DNA from: Fibrobacter sp.
Lineage (GTDB): Bacteria; Fibrobacterota; Fibrobacteria; Fibrobacterales; Fibrobacteraceae
Assembly (NCBI GenBank): GCA_024398965.1
Contig: JAKSIF010000013.1
Location: forward strand, 1 to 64,000
Direction of reading: 5' to 3'
DNA: 64,000 bases
The notes below the pieces were generated by a model. That model was given only the letters and a program-made list of their open reading frames with translations, had not been told where the DNA came from and made no database searches. Shown here piece after piece: positions 13,588 to 22,261 of the stretch (position 1 is its first letter; each line of letters opens with the position of its first letter). The position numbers and the translations under genes are program-made.

Positions 13588-14475
13588 ATGTCCGAGAACT
13601 ACATTGCAGAACGTTATGAATTGAACAAGAATCTGGCCCAGATGCTGAAGGGTGGCGTCATTATGGATGTGACCACTCCGGAACAGGCAAAGATTGCGGA
13701 AGCCGCAGGTGCTTGCGCCGTCATGGCTCTGGAACGCATCCCCGCAGACATTCGCGCTGCCGGTGGCGTAAGCCGCATGAGTGACCCCAAGATGATCAAG
13801 GGAATTCAGGATGCGGTTTCCATTCCTGTGATGGCAAAGTGTCGCATTGGTCATTTTGCAGAAGCCCAGATTCTTGAAGCTATTGAAATTGACTACATCG
13901 ACGAAAGCGAAGTCCTTTCTCCGGCGGATGACATTTTCCATATCAATAAGCGTGATTTCAAGGTGCCTTTTGTTTGCGGTGCCAAGGACTTAGGCGAAGC
14001 TCTCCGCCGCATTGAGGAAGGTGCTTCCATGATCCGTACCAAGGGCGAGCCGGGTACTGGCGACATTGTGCAGGCTGTGCGCCACATGCGCCTGATGCAG
14101 CAGGAAATTGCTCGCCTCACCTCCATGCGCGAAGATGAACTTTACAACCGCGCCAAGGAACTGCAGGTCTCCTACGCCCTGGTAAAGTATGTTCACGACA
14201 ATGGCAAACTTCCTGTGGTGAACTTTGCCGCCGGTGGCGTGGCCACTCCTGCTGACGCTGCTCTCATGATGCAGCTGGGCGCCGAAGGCGTGTTCGTTGG
14301 CTCTGGCATTTTTAAGTCCGGCAATCCGGTGAAGCGCGCCCAGGCCATCGTGAAGGCTGTCACCAACTACAAGGATGCAAAGCTCATCGCTGAACTTTCC
14401 GAAGACTTGGGCGAAGCCATGGTGGGCATCAACGAGCAGGAAATCGCATTGCTCATGGCCGAAAGAGGTAAGTAA
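13588..14475 (+). CDS. pdxS: Pyridoxal 5'-phosphate synthase subunit PdxS
   Basis: The 295-residue (beta/alpha)8 synthase that joins ribose 5-phosphate, glyceraldehyde 3-phosphate and ammonia to make PLP. Conserved blocks are [37 protein letters not shown] (first imine lysine), [11 protein letters not shown]-like [24 protein letters not shown] and [10 protein letters not shown] (second lysine). Start is supported by TGAGGTAAAAA before the ATG. It is followed by pdxT with a one-base stop/start overlap, giving an equal-stoichiometry complex of twelve PdxS and twelve PdxT. Control by the divergent PdxR is likely. Full length and highly conserved. Confidence 0.98.
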   Translation: MSENYIAERYELNKNLAQMLKGGVIMDVTTPEQAKIAEAAGACAVMALERIPADIRAAGGVSRMSDPKMIKGIQDAVSIPVMAKCRIGHFAEAQILEAIEIDYIDESEVLSPADDIFHINKRDFKVPFVCGAKDLGEALRRIEEGASMIRTKGEPGTGDIVQAVRHMRLMQQEIARLTSMREDELYNRAKELQVSYALVKYVHDNGKLPVVNFAAGGVATPADAALMMQLGAEGVFVGSGIFKSGNPVKRAQAIVKAVTNYKDAKLIAELSEDLGEAMVGINEQEIALLMAERGK

Positions 14476-15071
14476 TGAAAATAGGCGTTCTCGCCGTTCA
14501 GGGCGCGTTCATTGAACATGAACAGATCCTTGCAAAGCTCGGTGTAGAAACTGTAGAAATCCGGCAAAAGTCGGATTTGACACACTGCGCTGAATCAGAC
14601 CGTCCCTTCGACGGCTTGATTCTCCCTGGTGGCGAAAGTACCGTCCAGGGTAAGCTATTGCGGGATTTGGGTTTGTTTGAACCGTTGCAAAAGATGATTC
14701 AAAACGGCCTTCCTGTTTTTGGAACCTGTGCCGGTCTCATTCTTTTGGCAGAACAACTTTCTAACGACAGCAATGTTTATTTCGGAACCTTGCCTGTTAC
14801 CGTTCAGCGAAACGCATACGGTCGCCAGCTGGGAAGTTTTTTCGCAGAACTGCCCTTCCGCGGCATCGCCGATTCAAATGTTGTCCCCATGACATTCATT
14901 CGCGCACCTCTCATCGAAAGTGTTCGTGACGGCGTGGAAATTCTTGCGGAAGCCAAGGGCGGAATCGTTGCGGTTCGTTACAAAAACCAGCTGGGCATTA
15001 CCTTCCATCCGGAACTGAACGAAGATACCCGCATTCATCAGTACTTTCTGAAAATGTGTCGCGGATTGTAG
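14475..15071 (+). CDS. pdxT: PLP synthase glutaminase subunit PdxT
   Basis: A 198-residue class I glutaminase that feeds ammonia to PdxS. Visible motifs are AVQGAFIEHE, LPGGESTVQGKLL (oxyanion region), FGTCAGLILLA with nucleophile Cys85, and FHPEL with the His/Glu of the triad. TAATG overlap with pdxS indicates translational coupling. A strong terminator follows. It acts in the cytoplasm, bound to the PdxS ring. Length matches the family. Confidence 0.97.
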   Translation: MKIGVLAVQGAFIEHEQILAKLGVETVEIRQKSDLTHCAESDRPFDGLILPGGESTVQGKLLRDLGLFEPLQKMIQNGLPVFGTCAGLILLAEQLSNDSNVYFGTLPVTVQRNAYGRQLGSFFAELPFRGIADSNVVPMTFIRAPLIESVRDGVEILAEAKGGIVAVRYKNQLGITFHPELNEDTRIHQYFLKMCRGL

Positions 15072-15096
15072 TGATAATTCATAAGTGAAAAAATGA

Positions 15097-15127
15097 AGCC
15101 TTTTTAAGCAATTAAAAGGGCTTTTTT
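15097..15127 (+). terminator. Terminator of pdxST
   Basis: AGCCTTTTTAA (15097-15107), a short loop GCAA, TTAAAAGGGCT, then TTTTTT. It starts 26 bases after the pdxT stop. Confidence 0.85.
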
Positions 15128-15167
15128 CATATATTTATTTGTCAGTAAATATAAACTTGATTTGTCT

Positions 15168-15668
15168 ATGCCAAAGATTCTTTTTGTATGTCACGGAAAC
15201 ATTTGCCGCAGTCCTATGGCGGAATATGTGATGAAGGATATGGTGCAGTCTCGTGAAGCGGACTTGAATCGCTGCGGCTTGACTCCTGCAGATTTTGAAA
15301 TTGCGTCGGCTGCAACCTCTACAGAGGAAATTGGTAATCCGGTATATCCGCCGGCACGCCGCATGTTGAATTCCCATGGCATAGACTGCAGCGGCCATGC
15401 TGCCCGCCAGATGAACCAGCGGGACTATGACTATTACGATTATATTGTGCTGATGGATCGAAACAACCTTCGCAACTTGCGCTGGAATATTTCGGCTGCG
15501 CAGTACAAGGATGAGGCAAAGAAGATTTCCATGATGATGGACTGGACTTGCCGTCCGGGCGATGTAGCGGATCCTTGGTATACCGGGAATTTTGATGCAA
15601 CCTGGCGTGATGTAAATGAAGGCTGCGAAGGCTTGCTTAACGAAATTATTGCGAAAGCCTTAGTTTGA
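15168..15668 (+). CDS. Low-molecular-weight protein tyrosine phosphatase
   Basis: About 166 residues with the P-loop FVCHGNICRSPMAEYVM (C-x5-R-S) at the N terminus and the general-acid loop DVADPWYTGNF near the C terminus. The later cysteine pair of ArsC is lacking, so it is a phosphatase. A TTG two codons earlier could also start it, but ATG at 15168 is usual for the family; no Shine-Dalgarno is visible. An insertion SREADLNRCGLTPADFEIASAATSTEEIGNPVYPPARR follows the fold. The gene is alone and its end overlaps the convergent antiporter gene by nine bases. Targets may include tyrosine kinases of polysaccharide export, which is speculation. Confidence 0.9.
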   Translation: MPKILFVCHGNICRSPMAEYVMKDMVQSREADLNRCGLTPADFEIASAATSTEEIGNPVYPPARRMLNSHGIDCSGHAARQMNQRDYDYYDYIVLMDRNNLRNLRWNISAAQYKDEAKKISMMMDWTCRPGDVADPWYTGNFDATWRDVNEGCEGLLNEIIAKALV

Positions 15669-16877
15669 TTTTTTGCTGAAAATCCATTGGGAAATGGGAA
15701 TCAAGTAAAGGTAGGCCGCAAAGACAATGCTTGCGGTGGGGGCACCCATGGCTCCAAGAGGAATGATGCTTGCCATGCTCCAGGGAACAAGCCCCGCAAT
15801 GACCACACTTGAATTTTCAATGTAGATGGCGCGCCTGTTCTTATCGCTCACAACGTTCTTGCAAAGTTCGTTGGTGAGGATGATGCACATACTTTGATTG
15901 CAGCTGATCATGCAGGTGGCGAATGCGGTAAGGATCATGCAGCCGAAGGATGATCGCTTTCCTAAGCGTTGGATGGGCCCGCGAATTTTATCCAGGATTC
16001 CCATGCCCTTGAATAGTCCAACGAAGGTCAGGGAAACTAGGATGATACCGCAAAGTTTAATCATGCCGAATACGCCTCCGCCAGACATCATGGCTGATAT
16101 TTCATTCGGCGCAGTGTAACCTATGAATGCAGTTTTTATAACATCGGCAATATCTACGTTTTGCATGGTAAAGGTGATGACAGCCGCAATTGTGATGCTT
16201 ACCAGCATGTTGATTTTTACATCGACACGGAAGAGGGCCAAGACGAGTATAGAAATTGCCGGCAGTACAAGAATCCAATGGAAGTGGTAGAACTTTTGGA
16301 ATATTTCGACGGAATCGTTTCTTGCCGGGTCCACGTCCAGACAAAGGCCTGCCGCGGCAAAGAGAACAAGCGCTACTGCAAAGGGGAAGACGCAGGTGCG
16401 AATCATCCCGCGAAGGTTGTCGTAAAGATTTGTCTCCGTCACCTCGGCCACCAGGAGTGCGCTGGTCGAAACGGGCGAACAACGGTCCCCGAAGAAAGCT
16501 CCCGACAGCACAACGCCCCCGCACACCGCAGGAGAAATTCCGAGGGCGTTTCCCACGCTCATGCAAATAGCACCGATGGATGCTGCAGTCCCAACGGATG
16601 TTCCCGTCAGGGCGGATACCGCAGAATTCAGCAGGAACGCCGCGGGCAGGAAAATGCTGGGCTCTAGCGCCGCCGACGTCAAGTTCACGATGTAGGGGAT
16701 GGTTCCGCCTGCCCGCCAGAGCGCCGTCATGGCGCCAATCATGAGCATGACGACAACGATGTTTCTTGCCGCCTTCAGGTTGGAGACGCTCATCTTCATT
16801 AGGGCGCCAAGTTTATATCCACGGACAAGACCGAAGATGATTAAGGCGAACAGTATGGCCAGCAGTGTGTACAACAT
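15660..16877 (-). CDS. NhaC-type Na+/H+ antiporter
   Basis: About 405 residues with ten or more hydrophobic segments and the NhaC-family blocks LTGTSVGTAASIGAICMSVG, SGAFFGDRCSPVSTSALLVAEVTETNLYDNLRGM and NQSMCIILTNELC. The GDRxSP motif with conserved Asp is typical of the ion pathway. It exchanges sodium for protons across the inner membrane, or possibly malate/lactate with sodium as in MleN relatives. Start is uncertain: ATG at 16877 gives a normal N terminus (MLYTLLAILFALI); an in-frame ATG at 16913 would add twelve residues and overlap the divergent gene start. No clear Shine-Dalgarno at either. Confidence 0.85.
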   Translation of the reverse strand: MLYTLLAILFALIIFGLVRGYKLGALMKMSVSNLKAARNIVVVMLMIGAMTALWRAGGTIPYIVNLTSAALEPSIFLPAAFLLNSAVSALTGTSVGTAASIGAICMSVGNALGISPAVCGGVVLSGAFFGDRCSPVSTSALLVAEVTETNLYDNLRGMIRTCVFPFAVALVLFAAAGLCLDVDPARNDSVEIFQKFYHFHWILVLPAISILVLALFRVDVKINMLVSITIAAVITFTMQNVDIADVIKTAFIGYTAPNEISAMMSGGGVFGMIKLCGIILVSLTFVGLFKGMGILDKIRGPIQRLGKRSSFGCMILTAFATCMISCNQSMCIILTNELCKNVVSDKNRRAIYIENSSVVIAGLVPWSMASIIPLGAMGAPTASIVFAAYLYLIPISQWIFSKKSN

Positions 16878-16911
16878 TTCTAACAAATAAAATTTTAGTA
16901 AATTGAGACTC

Positions 16912-18168
16912 ATGATGTTTTTTATGATTATTCCCTTTGTGGCTATTCTTGTTCTGTACCTGAATATTCGCAAGGTGGCCGAGGGCACCAAGGGCGTGCT
17001 GATTGCCGGTCTTCCCATCATCTTGACGTTTGGCAGTTTCTTCTTGGCAAGGCAAAATTCCGCCTTCTTTTCCTGGGTTCAGTGCTTCATGGTTATCTGG
17101 CTTTGTCAGGCCCTCTGGATGTATATCCTGTGGAGCCTTTTCCTGGGGCTGCGTGCTATTTACCGAAAGACGCTTGGGAAAAAGCCGGGACGTCTCCAGT
17201 ACAAGACCAACTTTGCCCGCAATGGCGCACGCATCATTCTTGCAGCAACAGTGCTGTTGACTGCAGGTCTTCTGGCCTATGGCATCCCAAATCATTACGA
17301 TTACAAGACCCGCACTCTGGATGTGGAATTCAAGATGGCGCCATATTCAGCACCTGCGGAAAATTCCTTTGTAGAAGATTCCACGGCGAAAGTCCCTGCT
17401 ACTGTAACCTGGACGGAATCCCATCGTGATTTCAAGGCGGTGTTCTTCAGCGATCTTCACATCGATCCGCTTTTCAAGCAAGAAAAGCTGGAACGTCTCA
17501 TTGCCCAGTGCGATTCCGTCAAGCCAGACTTTATCTTGTTTGGCGGTGACATGGCCGACGTCCATGATTCCGTCTTGACCGCTCAAGGATACGACAAGCT
17601 GATGCAGCGCTTAGCCGCCACCGCAAAGGTTGCCGCCGTCGGCATCAACGGAAATCACGAGGCCTATATGGAACGCTCCGGTTCCGATCCCGAGGGTTTC
17701 CTCCGTAGGGCCGGCTGGATTTTCCTGGATGATTCCACTGCCTGCATTCCGGCCGAGGCTCCCGTCGCGTGCTTCACCGGCCGTCGCGATTTCCAGAAGG
17801 CCCGCGTCTTTGAGGAAGATCGCAAGAGACTAAAGGAATTGACTGCTGAAAATCCCATGGCCGCCCACCTCACCACGAGCGCTCATTCTGTCCCCTGGAT
17901 TGTCCTGGACCATCAGCCCAAGGGTGTCGAAGAGGACTTTGGGGAATTCCGCCCCGACTTTGCCCTTTCCGGCCATACCCATGATGGGCAGTTCTTCCCG
18001 GGCAATATCCTTATCAACTGGATCTGGCCCCTGGCCTATGGAGAAGGTTTCCTAAATGACATTCACTGGCTAGTCAGTGCGGGTATTGATTCCTGGGGTC
18101 CGCCGGTCCGTGCCGGTTCCGACTCCGAAATCTGGGTTATCAATTTCAAGGTGAACCGCATCAAATAA
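16912..18168 (+). CDS. Membrane-anchored metallophosphoesterase
   Basis: About 418 residues. Four hydrophobic segments (~1-140) anchor an outward-facing calcineurin-type phosphoesterase: FFSDLHID (DxH), FGGDMAD (GD), GINGNHEAY (GNHE), LDHQP, and SGHTHDGQF (GHTH). This layout fits the YkuE/YaeI family, which acts on lipid-linked or cell-envelope phosphoesters. The start at ATG 16912 lies only 5 bases after a TAAATTGA promoter-like box, so it may be leaderless. Divergent from the antiporter with a 34-base gap. The physiological substrate is not known. Confidence 0.9.
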   Translation: MMFFMIIPFVAILVLYLNIRKVAEGTKGVLIAGLPIILTFGSFFLARQNSAFFSWVQCFMVIWLCQALWMYILWSLFLGLRAIYRKTLGKKPGRLQYKTNFARNGARIILAATVLLTAGLLAYGIPNHYDYKTRTLDVEFKMAPYSAPAENSFVEDSTAKVPATVTWTESHRDFKAVFFSDLHIDPLFKQEKLERLIAQCDSVKPDFILFGGDMADVHDSVLTAQGYDKLMQRLAATAKVAAVGINGNHEAYMERSGSDPEGFLRRAGWIFLDDSTACIPAEAPVACFTGRRDFQKARVFEEDRKRLKELTAENPMAAHLTTSAHSVPWIVLDHQPKGVEEDFGEFRPDFALSGHTHDGQFFPGNILINWIWPLAYGEGFLNDIHWLVSAGIDSWGPPVRAGSDSEIWVINFKVNRIK

Positions 18169-18268
18169 GTAAAATTTTGTACATTTGTGCAGTAAATTTC
18201 GCTTAAAAGAGTAGCTTGATGGCGCTGACGTCCCCTTTTGATAGGTAGGCGAGCCGGTGGCCATTAAC

Positions 18269-18276
18269 TATATTTG
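18269..18276 (+). promoter_or_regulatory. TAnnTTTG promoter box
   Basis: TATATTTG matches the -7 consensus TAnnTTTG of Bacteroidetes sigma factors and lies 8 bases before the ATG at 18285. A second copy, TACATTTG, is at 18180-18187. The gene has no Shine-Dalgarno sequence, so its mRNA probably has a leader of only a few bases. Confidence 0.45.
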
Positions 18277-18284
18277 GGTCACAT

Positions 18285-18599
18285 ATGGCATTATGCATTG
18301 AAACAGATCATTTGGAAACCGTCCAGCGAATCCTGGCCCTTCACTTTGAAGGTTTGGAAGTCTGGGCCCACGGCGCCCGTGTCACGGGTGTGGACCTGAC
18401 CCCCGAAACAGAGTTGGAACTGGTGGTGATTTCCGAAAAGCCCCTTTCCTTTGAAGTGATGACGGCTGTCGAAAAGGCCTTTGTGGATAGTGGATTGCCC
18501 TTCCGCGTAGACATTATTGACTGGGCTAAGCTGCCTGAATCCCTCCAAAAGCAAATCAAGAAAGAGCACGACGTGGTTCAATCCGTCGTAGAATCCTAG
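18285..18599 (+). CDS. MNT-type nucleotidyltransferase-fold protein with altered active site
   Basis: A 104-residue minimal nucleotidyltransferase domain. The helix VQRILALHFEGLEVWAHGAR matches the usual GSRAxG region, and PFRVDIIDWAKLPESLQKQI matches the third-carboxylate strand and conserved tail of MNT proteins. The central metal-binding D-x-D (normally SDLDL) is replaced by TELEL, so both aspartates are glutamates. Activity may be lost or changed. No HEPN partner gene is near, in contrast to HEPN/MNT toxin-antitoxin pairs. Its stop is one base before the next gene, which suggests co-transcription with the large periplasmic protein. Confidence 0.7.
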   Translation: MALCIETDHLETVQRILALHFEGLEVWAHGARVTGVDLTPETELELVVISEKPLSFEVMTAVEKAFVDSGLPFRVDIIDWAKLPESLQKQIKKEHDVVQSVVES

Positions 18600-18600
18600 T

Positions 18601-20394
18601 ATGAAACGTCTTCTTCCCCTAGTGTTAGTCGCTTCCCTTGCGACTTCCCTCTTTGCCCAAGACGAAATTGACCAGGCAAAGTCCCTTATTCAGAATGGCA
18701 AGTGCTCTGAGGCTATTGCTCCTCTCCAGAAGGCCTATAAGGCTAATTTCCGCAAGTCCTCTGGCGAAAAGGCCGCCGTTATGCTTACCGAGTGCTACCT
18801 CCGTGACCATAACCGCGACGAGGCCGAAAAGGTTTCCTCCCGTTTCCTTGAATACTACGTGTCCTCTGATTACCGTGAACGCGTAGAGCTGGCTCACGCC
18901 ATCATTTCCGTGGAAAAGGGTTCCGTCTACGAAGGTGTCGAGGCGATGCTTCGCATCTTGGCATACACCAAGAACTCTGCTGCCCGTAGCCGTACCAAGG
19001 ATGTGGTTGTTCAGACCTTGGCTGCCTCTCTCCTGAATGCCGACCAGCTCCAGGCCCTCTTGGAAAAGTATCCGGTAGATAAGGACGTGATTGGCTGGAT
19101 GCAGCTGCAGATTGGCCGTGAATGCCAGAATTCCAAGCGCTACCGCGCTGCTCGCTACTGGTACAAGAAGGTTCTTGCTTCTGAAGTTGCCGAGAACCTT
19201 TCCAATACCGCCCAGAAGGGTCTTGAATCCCTGGAAGGCCAGAATGCCGGTACCCCCACGGTGCTGGTTCTTGCCCCCTTGTCTGGCGACTTTGCTGAAT
19301 TTGGTGCCGCCGCTATCCAGGGTGTGATCCTGGCTCACGAACAGGCCGGTCTTGAAGGCAAGGTGAATATCCGTGTGGCCGACACTCGTGCGGATGCCTC
19401 CCAGGCTTTGCTCCGCACTCAGCAGGCTGTCAACCAGGATAGCGTCATTGCAGTGATCGGTCCTATCATGAGTGCTCCGGCTGCAACCGTCGGTGCATGG
19501 CTTGGCAGTAACTTCCAGCATATCCCTATGCTGACTCCTACCGCTACCGACGACGGCATTGCCAAGATGGGTCCGAATATTTTCCAGGTGAACATTACCA
19601 TGGACAACCTGGCCCAGAGCATTGCTGACTTTGCGGTCAAGTGCCTCAACATCAATGAATTTGCAATCCTCAGCCCTCTGGGTGACTACGGTGCTTCCAT
19701 GAGCCAGAGCTTCACCCGCGCGGTGGAACGTCGTGGCGGTAACGTTGTCGCCTTCCGTAACTACGAAGAAGGCCGTCCGGACTACAAGACCGAATTCGAC
19801 TTGCTTCGCGACGTGCGATACAAGCAGCTGAACCGCCGTAAGAATATTGCCCGCGGTGCTGCCGACCTTGATGCCGTGAATGCCAAGGAACGTATGCTTT
19901 CCATGCGCGACTCCACCTTCAACATTCCGGGTGTGTTCATTCCGGCAACCAACCCGACAGATGCAGGTTCCATGGTCAGCCAGGCAGCCTTCAACAAGAT
20001 TTCCGGCACCTTCCTGGGCGCATCCGGCTGGTATGGCCGCGACCTCTTTGTCCAGGGCAAGCGTCTGGTAGACAGCTCCTACTTCAGTGTTCCTGCTCTT
20101 GACATGGGGGGCGATAACGAAGCCCTCAAGAAGTTCTCCGACGCCTTCAAGGAACGTTGGGGAGATGAACCTGGCGAAGACAAGGTTAGCGGTCTCAGCT
20201 ACGATGCTGCAAATATCGTGTTTACCACCTTGGCAAAGAAGCCGAATTCCCTGACCAACGCCATTAACAACGCCGGGTCCTTCAAGGGCGTCTACGGCGA
20301 AATCAAGTTCAAGCGTGGCGCCAACACCAATACGAAGATCGTGACGGTCAACAAGGGCAAGTTCGAGACTCTCGACGGTTGCCCGGCCAAGTAA
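18601..20394 (+). CDS. TPR plus periplasmic-binding (LppC/LpoA-like) protein
   Basis: A 597-residue exported protein: signal peptide MKRLLPLVLVASLATSLFA, a helical tetratricopeptide-like part (~20-220, e.g. AKSLIQNGKCSEAIAPLQKAYK), and a type I periplasmic-binding fold (~220-595) beginning TVLVLAPLSGDFAEFGAAAIQGVILA and containing AVIGPIMSAPAATVGAWL and SGLSYDAANIVFTTL. This architecture matches penicillin-binding protein activators of the LpoA type and branched-chain amino acid-binding proteins with a TPR front. No lipobox is present, and no ABC permease genes are nearby, so a structural or regulatory envelope role is more likely than transport. It is followed by a strong terminator. Confidence 0.8.
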   Translation: MKRLLPLVLVASLATSLFAQDEIDQAKSLIQNGKCSEAIAPLQKAYKANFRKSSGEKAAVMLTECYLRDHNRDEAEKVSSRFLEYYVSSDYRERVELAHAIISVEKGSVYEGVEAMLRILAYTKNSAARSRTKDVVVQTLAASLLNADQLQALLEKYPVDKDVIGWMQLQIGRECQNSKRYRAARYWYKKVLASEVAENLSNTAQKGLESLEGQNAGTPTVLVLAPLSGDFAEFGAAAIQGVILAHEQAGLEGKVNIRVADTRADASQALLRTQQAVNQDSVIAVIGPIMSAPAATVGAWLGSNFQHIPMLTPTATDDGIAKMGPNIFQVNITMDNLAQSIADFAVKCLNINEFAILSPLGDYGASMSQSFTRAVERRGGNVVAFRNYEEGRPDYKTEFDLLRDVRYKQLNRRKNIARGAADLDAVNAKERMLSMRDSTFNIPGVFIPATNPTDAGSMVSQAAFNKISGTFLGASGWYGRDLFVQGKRLVDSSYFSVPALDMGGDNEALKKFSDAFKERWGDEPGEDKVSGLSYDAANIVFTTLAKKPNSLTNAINNAGSFKGVYGEIKFKRGANTNTKIVTVNKGKFETLDGCPAK

Positions 20395-20442
20395 TCCTGG
20401 TTGCGGTCCTGATTCAGATAAACTGGCAACGTAAAAAAGAAG

Positions 20443-20475
20443 CCCCGCGACTTACATCGCGGGGTTCTTTGTTTC
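20443..20475. terminator. Bidirectional-looking terminator
   Basis: CCCCGCGA (20443-20450) and TCGCGGGG (20457-20464) with a six-base loop, TTCTTTGTTT on the plus side and an A-rich run (GTAAAAAAGAAG) before it. It can end both the plus-strand gene at 20394 and the small minus-strand gene that stops at 20475. Confidence 0.85.
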
Positions 20476-20687
20476 TAGGAGGAGAGAAAGGCGTTTACCG
20501 TTGCGGCTACGAACTCGGGGGAATCGCCGTTGCGGTAGTAGATGTGCAGGTCCTCGTCATCGATGATGTCATCCAGGTTTGCGCCGCTGGTGGCACCAAG
20601 CTCCTCTTTCACCCTGCTCTTGAACAGCTGGAAACCGGAGCGGAGGAGATAGTATGACAGAACTGAAGTCTTGTGTAGCAGTTTCAT
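20475..20687 (-). CDS. Hypothetical small protein
   Basis: A 70-residue protein of no recognised family: MKLLHKTSVLSYYLLRSGFQ is a basic helix, then KSRVKEELGATSGANLDDIIDDEDLHIYYRNGD is acidic, and the end is hydrophobic (FVAATVNAFLSS). CCGGAGG six bases before the ATG gives a very good ribosome binding site and chooses this start over an ATG eight codons earlier. No signal peptide or cysteine. It is flanked by a terminator and a gene-poor region, so it is probably monocistronic. Real gene on the strength of the binding site and terminator; function unknown. Confidence 0.55.
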   Translation of the reverse strand: MKLLHKTSVLSYYLLRSGFQLFKSRVKEELGATSGANLDDIIDDEDLHIYYRNGDSPEFVAATVNAFLSS

Positions 20688-21162
20688 AGGTACCTCCGGA
20701 GGCCTGACCATTTCAACGAGACTTATCCACCACTATCTGTGAATGTGTATATGAATTGTTGAAATGTTGTTAAGTTCATACCAAATGAATAGATTATTTT
20801 GACCCCCGGGGCAACATTCAAAAAACTTACAAGAGTGGGGTTGTGATTCTAGGCACATCGCCTGCTTGAAACCCGAAAAAATTCGACCCGCTACGATGGA
20901 AGATAACTTGTTGTCTTTCAATAAGTTGGAAGTGTCTTTGCCCTATGCCGTATTACTCTTGGCCAGTTTTTTTCCTATTCCATTTTGGAATAGATTTGTT
21001 GCCTCGCAAACGTCAAAAACGGCTGCTTGTCTGGGGTTCTGCTACTGCATCGGACTGTTGACAAGTTGTTTATCCAGTAATTTTGAACACAATTTATCAA
21101 CAATGGAATGAAATTGTCGGAGTGGGTGTTTTGGATCGTTTCACTTTTCTAACTTTACACCA
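20688..21162. other. Gene-poor region without clear features
   Basis: About 475 bases with no convincing gene. Open frames here lack ribosome binding sites and ATG starts. A few TTATCC/TTATCAACA words (near 20723, 21068, 21092) resemble weak DnaA boxes but are neither clustered nor exact. CTCCACTATC-type repeats or hairpins of note are absent. It may hold the promoter of the TPR gene at 21163. Confidence 0.5.
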
Positions 21163-22164
21163 ATGATATTCTTTTCAAAAGAGTCTAGTGCTTGCTGTGC
21201 AATGCCGGGTCGCCTTTTGGCACTTGCCCGGTCTGTTTTTGCGCTTGCCCTTGTGATACTAGCATGTGGCGCCTACGCCGAAGATTCCTTGACACTTTCA
21301 CTTCCGGCAGAACAGATGACAATCTGGTCCAAGACTACGGAATTAACCATGTCCTTGCGTTACGGCGAGGCTATGGAGCAGGCTAAGAAGCTTCGGAGTG
21401 TCAATGAAGGTGCCGGCTGTGTTCTGGAGAATATTGTCCGTATCAGTCTTTACGATGATAAGGGCGATACCCTGGCGCTGGTAAAGGCTGGTGCGAATCT
21501 GGAAAAATGCAAGACTGCCGGCTTATGGGATGCACTCCGCAAGTTTGAGATGGGCTATGTCCAGGGCGAATCGGGCCATAGCGTCAAGGGTGCCATGACA
21601 ACCCGTTCCGCAGCCAAGATGTTCGAGGATTCCAAAGAACTGGAAGCCCGAGCCTTCTTTGCCATTTATGCCTACTATATCGACAAGAGTTTCAGCTGGG
21701 TTCCCTTCAAGTCCGATAATCGTGCCGAGTACCTGGCAGTTCTGGATAGTGCTTCAAAGTTGTCCGAACGTTTCTGGCCGCTGTTCTTAACGCCCCTTGT
21801 GTGGATGCACTACGATAAGGAAGACTTTGCCACGGGCTTGAAGCTGTCTGAACGTGGATTGTCCATGGCTCCAAGGCATCCGGTGATGCTTCAGATCAAG
21901 GCCGACATGCTGTACCGCTTGAATCGCTATGATGAGGCTGCTAAGATTTACGAAGCCAGTGCTGCGGATTACCTGAAGCGAACTGGCAAGTCCATCCGTT
22001 ACTGGTGCTCGGTATTGAACCTGATCCGTATCTACCATGATGCGGGAAAGGAGAACAGGGCCATGGAGTGGAAGAAAAAGCTGGACGATCCCGCGTATAA
22101 GGCGTTGGAAAAATGGATGCCCGGCTCTTTGATGGACGGCTTGAAAAAGAAGAAGCTGCTCTGA
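21163..22164 (+). CDS. Exported TPR-repeat protein
   Basis: A 333-residue protein with a signal sequence (hydrophobic LLALARSVFALALVILACGAYA, possibly cut at AYA; the Cys in LAC-G could alternatively be lipidated) and helical repeats. Two tetratricopeptide units are visible: FATGLKLSERGLSMAPRHPVMLQIKADMLYR and LNRYDEAAKIYEASAADYLKR. The rest is helical without known motifs. The start is uncertain: ATG at 21163 has no Shine-Dalgarno, and ATG at 21202 is also possible. The gene stands alone. Likely a periplasmic or outer-membrane scaffold; the partner is unknown. Confidence 0.7.
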   Translation: MIFFSKESSACCAMPGRLLALARSVFALALVILACGAYAEDSLTLSLPAEQMTIWSKTTELTMSLRYGEAMEQAKKLRSVNEGAGCVLENIVRISLYDDKGDTLALVKAGANLEKCKTAGLWDALRKFEMGYVQGESGHSVKGAMTTRSAAKMFEDSKELEARAFFAIYAYYIDKSFSWVPFKSDNRAEYLAVLDSASKLSERFWPLFLTPLVWMHYDKEDFATGLKLSERGLSMAPRHPVMLQIKADMLYRLNRYDEAAKIYEASAADYLKRTGKSIRYWCSVLNLIRIYHDAGKENRAMEWKKKLDDPAYKALEKWMPGSLMDGLKKKKLL

Positions 22165-22261
22165 TTTACGTTGTTAAGAATATTTAACTAAGAAATTCTG
22201 GACGTTATGACTTGTTCCTACGTGTTTATAAGTAGGAGCGTTCCCAAAAATAGGAGGAGTC

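Noticed and set aside
15168-15668. Second arsenate reductase
   Set aside because: It has the CX5R P-loop but lacks the later cysteine pair needed for thioredoxin-coupled ArsC; DPW loop fits a LMW tyrosine phosphatase.
18285-18599. HEPN/MNT toxin-antitoxin pair
   Set aside because: Only the MNT-like half is present; the next gene is a large secreted protein, and no HEPN gene is near.
20866-21111. 81-codon plus-strand frame with a hydrophobic middle
   Set aside because: It would start with TTG, has no ribosome binding site and no family resemblance.
20688-21162. Possible replication origin because of TTATCC and TTATCAACA words
   Set aside because: Only three weak matches, spread over 370 bases, without an A/T-rich unwinding repeat or neighbouring dnaA/dnaN genes.
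22216-22237. Terminator or riboswitch before the NYN-like gene
   Set aside because: A six-base stem TCCTAC/GTAGGA with a ten-base loop and no T-run; too small to support a function.
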